Assembly (NCBI GenBank): GCA_017396025.1 | Contig: JAFQNF010000045.1 | Span: 1-64,000 of the forward strand | Source: a bacterium | GTDB lineage: Bacteria > Cyanobacteriota > Vampirovibrionia > Gastranaerophilales > Gastranaerophilaceae | Length of the DNA stretch: 64,000 nucleotides | Reading direction: 5' to 3' | Shown: one piece after another, positions 59,271 to 64,000 of the stretch | Layout of the letters: each line of letters starts with the position of its first letter | Position numbering within the stretch: position 1 is the stretch's first letter | Notes under the pieces: generated by a model | Databases searched by the model: none | What the model was told of the DNA's origin: nothing | Seen by the model: only the letters and a program-made list of their open reading frames with translations | Made by a program: the position numbers and the translations under genes

Positions 59271-61934
59271 ATGCAAAAAATTGGTATAAATCAAAATCCT
59301 TATATATATGAGACAAAAGGAACATCGCCTGTAAAACAAGCGAATAATTATAATACTAATTTTTTAAATTCAGAATACGCAACATACGATACATTTACAT
59401 CTCAAACTACTCAAAAATCAGATTTAAGAAAAGAACTTGAAGAAGTAAAAGGTCAACGAGGTCTTATCGATGGTCTTTGGGATGGCTTTAAAAATCTAGT
59501 TGGAATGAAATCAGGCTCTAATCACGTCGAAAAACTGATAGAGCAAGCTGAAAAAGGTGAAATAAGTCAAGAAGAAGCACAAGAAGCACTTGAAAAGTAT
59601 AAAGAAGGTCAAAAAACTTGCGTTGACGTATTTGCAGATATTGCATCGGGTCTTGCATCAGCACTTATCTTTTCAGCAGCTATTGGCGGCGCAGTATTTA
59701 CTGGTGGTGCTTCATTAGCTGTTGGCCTGGGCCTTGCAACAGCAGTCGGAGCTGGAGTAAAAGTTGGTATAAAAGCAGGTGATGCACTTTTAACTGGAAA
59801 AGAATATACTGGGAAAGATTTATTATATGATACCGCAACTGGCAGTATTAATGGATTATTAGCTCCAATAACAAATGGTATTGGTAATACTGTAACAAAA
59901 ACAATCGGCAAAAAACTCGGACTAAAAATAGTCCAAGAAGGTGCAGAAGAAGCCGCAGAACAAGTTGTAAAACAAGGTATAAAACAAACTGCAAAAAATA
60001 TGGTTTTAAACCAAACACTTGATGTTGCTGGCGGAACTGTTGGAAAACGAGCACTAGCACTTGGTGCAGGTATGGCTGTAGATGGGGCATTAGGTGGAGC
60101 ATCTGACAATATGGTTAGAGCAGCACTTAATGGCGATAATGTTCTTAAAGCCGGTGTTGAAGGCGCTGTTGGTGGTTTAATAATGGCACCACTTATTGGT
60201 GGTGGTTTCAGGGCTGCAGGTAAAGCCGGTAGAGCATTAAATAATAAAATCACAATGTCAAAAATCCTACCTGATGGTATGTCTACTAAATTTAAACAAG
60301 GTAATGTTGGAGATTGCGCATTACTATCAACAATTGATGGAATGATGAACAATCCAGCTACCGCAAAGAACTTCAAAAAATCTATTACGAAAACAATTGC
60401 TGGTGATTACAATGTAAGAATTGGTGACCAAGTTGTTAGAGTTTCAAAAGCATCTCTATCAGATGAAATGCTATCAGATAAAACTGGCATAAGAATTTTT
60501 GAACAAGCATATAAACAACTATCTGGTAATATTGATGGTGGTTTTGCTGATGTAGTTGCAAAACAGTTCGGATTAAACCCTGTTCACATAGCAAATGAAT
60601 CAATAACAGATGAACTTTTAGATAATTTATCAAAACATCAAGGTGACACTGTACTATCATTTGGTACATTAGTTGATGAAGCTGGTTCTATCACGAATGC
60701 TGGCGGACAAAGACACTATTTTACAATTAAAAATATTGATGCTGATAGTAAAATGGTAACTATAACAAGCCCTGTTGATACATCTAAAACAATTGAACTT
60801 TCTTATGATGAAGTAAAAGCACTAGGCATTTCAATTGACGGTGGAACAATCAAAGAACTTGATTTACCTAATAGCACAAGAAATATTGATGATGAAGTTT
60901 TCAAAGGAATAGCAACAAAAAGAAGTGAAGCTGAAACAAAACAAATTTCCCAATTACTTTTAGAATTAGATGCAGTAAAACAACAAGGATACGATGAAAC
61001 AACAATTCATCAATTAATCGAAATGCTTGATAATGGATATGCTGATCATCTTGTATCTGAAATTGAATATATAAGAATTAGGAATAAAGCATTTAGTAAT
61101 GTATTTAGTGATCAAACAATTCAAATCGGCGGTAGAGATTTATATTTAACTCCAAACCAAAGAGAAATATATGAAAACTTAATGACAAGAAGAATAACTC
61201 CAGATAATATCAATCAGGGTTACTGTGCACAAGTAATTATGTCCGATGCAATGTTCATAGAAGCAACTGCAATAAATCTTGGTATTGACATAAAAGGAAA
61301 AAATACTCAAGAAATATTCGAAGAATTATCAGAACGATTTATAGATGGCGAAGATATTTTTCCAGGAATTGAAAACACCGAAGCGTTCTGTGATGTATTC
61401 TTTGGCAGATCCAGTTTAACAGATTCAATAAAAGAAATTGACGGAGTAAGCGGAGACAAAGCTGTTCATCAAATGAATGAACTACTTATGAGCAGATTTG
61501 AAGGAGATAAAAATTTCCAAGAAAATTGGATAAGATATTGTTCAGAAAGCGACAAATTTAAACAATTAAGTGCCGTTGCAGATACATACAAACAAGAACT
61601 TAGAGCAATACTAGAAGCAAACGGAGTTCCAAAAAATAAAATAGAACAAATAATATCTGAAAATCTTGTAAACGAAGACCATATAATTTTTAGAGCAATG
61701 CAACGTGATACATTTATAGATTTGAATAGTCCTACTGCAAGTTGGTCTTCTGGTGAGAAACTTACTTCATTCACAGAAGTTCTCGCAGAAAAACTACTAA
61801 AAAAAGATTATTCAGAAGAATTTATGGGGGCTATATTAAAAAGATACAACAACAAATTTGATACAATTTTATATAATCTAAGAAGAGGTTCTTGGGATAA
61901 AGACGCAATATACATACCTCAATATGCAAGTTAA
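59271..61934 (+). CDS. calpain-like cysteine-protease protein with a Gly/Ala-rich hydrophobic region
   Basis: An 887-residue protein with several unusual parts. Residues 1-100 are a polar, probably disordered lead; 125-330 is a Gly/Ala-rich set of hydrophobic segments (ALIFSAAIGGAVFTGGASLA, GLATAVGAGVKVGIKAGDALL), typical of membrane-inserting or pore-like regions in polymorphic toxins and some effectors. At 344-520 lies a calpain-like domain: GNVGDCALLSTIDGMMNNP (C349 as the likely nucleophile) and GGQRHYFTI (H482). The expected Asn of the calpain triad (N-P-W) seems replaced by Ser (TSPVD). The C-terminal 360 residues are helical and unassigned. No secretion signal or toxin-immunity partner is obvious. 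Confidence 0.65.
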   Translation: MQKIGINQNPYIYETKGTSPVKQANNYNTNFLNSEYATYDTFTSQTTQKSDLRKELEEVKGQRGLIDGLWDGFKNLVGMKSGSNHVEKLIEQAEKGEISQEEAQEALEKYKEGQKTCVDVFADIASGLASALIFSAAIGGAVFTGGASLAVGLGLATAVGAGVKVGIKAGDALLTGKEYTGKDLLYDTATGSINGLLAPITNGIGNTVTKTIGKKLGLKIVQEGAEEAAEQVVKQGIKQTAKNMVLNQTLDVAGGTVGKRALALGAGMAVDGALGGASDNMVRAALNGDNVLKAGVEGAVGGLIMAPLIGGGFRAAGKAGRALNNKITMSKILPDGMSTKFKQGNVGDCALLSTIDGMMNNPATAKNFKKSITKTIAGDYNVRIGDQVVRVSKASLSDEMLSDKTGIRIFEQAYKQLSGNIDGGFADVVAKQFGLNPVHIANESITDELLDNLSKHQGDTVLSFGTLVDEAGSITNAGGQRHYFTIKNIDADSKMVTITSPVDTSKTIELSYDEVKALGISIDGGTIKELDLPNSTRNIDDEVFKGIATKRSEAETKQISQLLLELDAVKQQGYDETTIHQLIEMLDNGYADHLVSEIEYIRIRNKAFSNVFSDQTIQIGGRDLYLTPNQREIYENLMTRRITPDNINQGYCAQVIMSDAMFIEATAINLGIDIKGKNTQEIFEELSERFIDGEDIFPGIENTEAFCDVFFGRSSLTDSIKEIDGVSGDKAVHQMNELLMSRFEGDKNFQENWIRYCSESDKFKQLSAVADTYKQELRAILEANGVPKNKIEQIISENLVNEDHIIFRAMQRDTFIDLNSPTASWSSGEKLTSFTEVLAEKLLKKDYSEEFMGAILKRYNNKFDTILYNLRRGSWDKDAIYIPQYAS

Positions 61935-62422
61935 CGGTTACCCTTTCTATTGTAATCAGTAACTAGCTGTATTACATTTTTTCTTAATCCTTCATCATTA
62001 AACTCTTCAGCTAAAAACTTATTTAAATCATCTGCAAATTTGAATTCTTCAACAAAAATCCTTTTATTATCAGCAATATCTTTTTGTGACATATGAAAAA
62101 ACATAAACTGTGCTTTTTTTGTTTCCACAAAAACTTTTTCAGAAAATTCACTTGAAGAAATTTGTGAACTTAGAAAATCACCTAAAAGAGGAACAAGAAA
62201 AGAAACCGGACTCGCATCCATTTTTTCAGAAGCTTTTAACTTTTTTATTTCTTGATTTAAATTTTTTTCACTATCCATTGCATCGCTTTTCTTTATACTT
62301 GAACAAAAACAATCTCCGCCACAAGACTGAGAAGCACCAATTTTATTGTAATTTTGGTTTTTTAATTTGTCAATTTTTCTAGAACCAGCAAAGGTTACTG
62401 TTGGAATATTTAGAACAAGCAT
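61931..62422 (-). CDS. small Cys-rich lineage-type protein
   Basis: A 163-residue protein with no family I recognise. The start MLVLNIPTVTFAGSRKIDK has the recurrent Phe motif (V-T-F-A-G-S, residues 9-14). A Cys cluster follows (SCGGDCFCSS, near residues 33-42), which could bind metal or form an Fe-S site. The rest is helical, charged, with FLVPLLGDFLSSQISSSEFS. It overlaps the convergent calpain-like gene by four bases and lies two bases from the rtcB stop, so it could be co-expressed with rtcB. Confidence 0.65.
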   Translation of the reverse strand: MLVLNIPTVTFAGSRKIDKLKNQNYNKIGASQSCGGDCFCSSIKKSDAMDSEKNLNQEIKKLKASEKMDASPVSFLVPLLGDFLSSQISSSEFSEKVFVETKKAQFMFFHMSQKDIADNKRIFVEEFKFADDLNKFLAEEFNDEGLRKNVIQLVTDYNRKGNR

Positions 62423-62424
62423 GA

Positions 62425-63639
62425 TTAATCCTTATAATTATATACTGGCTTTACCACTTCAATTATATCTGCAGTTTCTGAGATATTTTCGATTATGTCA
62501 TCAGCATTCTTATAAGCATCAGGAGCCTCATCCAAGGTATCTGGTCTAACACAGCTAGTATATATTCCATCCATTGAAGACACGAATTTCTCATAAGATA
62601 ATGTTTTATGCGCCTCGCCTCTTGCAACTTTACGACCAGCTCCATGTGGTGCAGTATTATTCCATTCCGGATTTCCTTTACCTTTTGCAAGAACAACACC
62701 ATCTCTCATATTAAGAGGAATCAAAAGGTCTCTACCTAATTCTGCGGCAATCGCACCTTTTCTAAGAATTCCTTTATCATCAATATAATTATGTACGCTT
62801 TCAAAAGAAGATTTTTCTTTCCATCCCATTCTATATAAGATTTCATCTGCAATAACACGACGATTTGCTTTTGCATATTCTTGTGCAATTCTCATATCTT
62901 GCATATATTCTTTTAATTCATCACCAGTTAAATATGACAATTCTTTTTTATGATAATGATTTGTATGTCTAGCAATATATTCATGTCTATCTGCGACTTT
63001 TTTGCCAAGTGTCCTTGAGCCAGAGTGAATAATTAAATATTTTTGACCATTTTTATCTGAATCTATTTCTACGAAATGATTACCGCCACCAATTGTTCCT
63101 AAATTTTGAAATTGTTCGTCAGCACTTATATTGTATAGTTTTTTACACAAATTATGTAAATCTTTTTGTAGTGTCTTTGGAACTTTTTTTAATGCTTGAG
63201 GAATTCTTGTTTTTTTGACAGAAGCATATGTTTTCACAACATCATCTAGCTTAGCATAGTCAATATCTTGACCTTGTGTATCAATTTTTACACACAACAT
63301 ACCACAGCCAATGTCCCCACCAATTATGCTTGGAATAACTTTTCCATTTACAACTGGTGCACTAAATCCAACAATAGTATTAGAACTTGGATGTACATCT
63401 GGCATTATTCTTATAGGAGCATCTTTAAATGCTGGATGATTACATAAATCTTTAATCTGGTCCATTGTTTTATAATCCAACATATCTCCAGTATAAATTC
63501 GTGCGCTAGTTTCTTTACCAGAAATAACTGTTGATTTCACATTAGAGTCATTACTTCCAAAATTACATTGTTGTTTTTTTACTTTGTTAGCATATAAATT
63601 ATTTGCATATTTATAATCAGAGAGAGCACTTATTTTCAT
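62425..63639 (-). CDS. rtcB: RNA ligase RtcB with lineage N-terminal extension
   Basis: RtcB joins 2',3'-cyclic phosphate (or 3'-phosphate) and 5'-hydroxyl RNA ends in RNA repair and tRNA splicing. The Mn2+ and GMP-binding motifs are present: RIMPDVHPS, GGDIGCGM near residues 107-114, GTIGGGNHFVEI, IHSGSRTLG, and APHGAGRKVARGEA with the guanylylated His. The start MKISALSDYKYANN, with CNFGSND at residues 25-31, is not part of the RtcB fold and matches the recurrent motif of unrelated proteins here. I choose the ATG at 63639; a frame to 63669 adds ten unsupported residues. No RtcA or archease gene lies beside it. Confidence 0.93.
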   Translation of the reverse strand: MKISALSDYKYANNLYANKVKKQQCNFGSNDSNVKSTVISGKETSARIYTGDMLDYKTMDQIKDLCNHPAFKDAPIRIMPDVHPSSNTIVGFSAPVVNGKVIPSIIGGDIGCGMLCVKIDTQGQDIDYAKLDDVVKTYASVKKTRIPQALKKVPKTLQKDLHNLCKKLYNISADEQFQNLGTIGGGNHFVEIDSDKNGQKYLIIHSGSRTLGKKVADRHEYIARHTNHYHKKELSYLTGDELKEYMQDMRIAQEYAKANRRVIADEILYRMGWKEKSSFESVHNYIDDKGILRKGAIAAELGRDLLIPLNMRDGVVLAKGKGNPEWNNTAPHGAGRKVARGEAHKTLSYEKFVSSMDGIYTSCVRPDTLDEAPDAYKNADDIIENISETADIIEVVKPVYNYKD

Positions 63640-63723
63640 ATAAAAATTCCTTTCATTGTCTCTAAACAATGAAAGAAATTTTTATGTGCGCATTTTAATT
63701 TTTTATATTAACTTTTATTAACA

Positions 63724-64000
63724 TTACGCCGAGATTGATTTCATAGCTTCTGCTATTTGAACAGATAAATCAACTTCTTTAATTTTGTCTATTTTGTTTT
63801 CTTTTTGAGGCATACTGTTTGTTACAATAATCTCTTTTATTGGCGCATCGTTTAATCTTTGCATTGCAGGACCATTAAATAAACCGTGCGCGGCACAAAC
63901 ATAAATGTCTTTCGCTCCGTGTTTTTTCAACATTTTTGACGCCTCTGCAATTGTACCAGCAGTATCAATCATATCGTCAAAAATAATACAATTTTTACCT
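63724..64000 (-). CDS. prs: ribose-phosphate pyrophosphokinase, C-terminal part (5' truncated by window)
   Basis: The frame runs off the right edge of the window. The visible end shows IIFDDMIDTAGTIAEASKML, the PRPP-binding loop of the family (D-D-x-x-D-T-[AG]-G-T), then GAKDIYVCAAHGLFNGPAM and EIIVTNSMPQ, both typical of the enzyme that makes PRPP from ribose 5-phosphate and ATP. The final residues are normal in position. There is no sign of a truncation other than the window border. Confidence 0.93.
   Translation of the reverse strand, partial: GKNCIIFDDMIDTAGTIAEASKMLKKHGAKDIYVCAAHGLFNGPAMQRLNDAPIKEIIVTNSMPQKENKIDKIKEVDLSVQIAEAMKSISA

Noticed and set aside
59609-60376. Long minus-strand frame (255 codons) in the calpain-like gene
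   Set aside because: Its Pro/Ala/Ser-rich composition mirrors the Gly/Ala-rich plus-strand frame; no start site support.

Overview
The window is AT-rich (roughly one third G+C by eye) with dense operons, ordinary Shine-Dalgarno starts and Rho-independent terminators. The gene set points to a Gram-negative-type bacterium of the non-photosynthetic cyanobacterial lineage, most probably a gut Gastranaerophilales/Melainabacteria (Vampirovibrionia) genome. Evidence for this is a SigF-like factor beside type IV pilus genes, SLH-domain and AsmA/TamB-type envelope proteins, flagellar export genes, and many lineage-type hypothetical proteins that share a short N-terminal motif around a Phe (F-K-G, F-G-x, F-T-A-K). 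The taxonomic call is an inference from family content; no rRNA gene is present to confirm it.

Layout. 1-1654: 3' end of an ADP-forming acyl-CoA synthetase, then an orphan DNA methyltransferase with a small overlapping gene. 1858-5316: flagellar switch/export operon (FliM/FliN-like, FliO, FliP, FliQ, FliR), then a glycosyltransferase. 6661-8908: GAF-GGDEF-HD protein of c-di-GMP signalling. 9327-11132: accB-accC. 11155-16200: duplicated GNAT-like genes, an acyltransferase, a pseudopilin, rnhB, rbgA and rplS. 16400-21345: a small unknown protein, a long non-coding stretch with a tandem repeat and a possible ncRNA, and a 954-residue RTX protein whose 5' coding end carries a G9 tract. 21346-28955: dgkA, ybeY, pgpH-like HD phosphodiesterase and a giant AsmA-like protein. 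28956-29483: a MITE-like element and other palindromes. 29484-34150 (minus strand): rlmB, primary-type sigma factor, rsfS, two small secreted proteins, anti-sigma factor, ECF sigma factor and a Spy-like protein. 34297-36570: PilM-PilN fusion and PilO. 36576-46313: HTH/zinc-ribbon protein, secF-secD, recA, prepilin peptidase with a SigF-type sigma factor, cdd, murA, a repeat protein and an SLH protein. 46364-51082: lineage-type hypotheticals, including an HNH-like protein and a TPR-HExxH protein. 51190-59100: proS, a histidine kinase/HD-GYP response-regulator pair, a PilZ protein and an M16 peptidase. 59271-64000: a calpain-like cysteine-protease protein, a small Cys-rich protein, RtcB RNA ligase and the 3' end of prs.

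Functional themes. Three separate pieces handle c-di-GMP (GGDEF protein, HD-GYP regulator, PilZ receptor) in a genome with both flagellar and type IV pilus genes. Envelope stress is represented by an ECF sigma/anti-sigma pair flanked by Spy-like periplasmic proteins. The most unusual items are the poly-G tract in the RTX gene, the shared N-terminal Phe motif in at least eight otherwise unrelated proteins (one of them RtcB), the calpain-like protein with a long glycine/alanine-rich hydrophobic region, and the repeat-rich non-coding island at 16950-17950.
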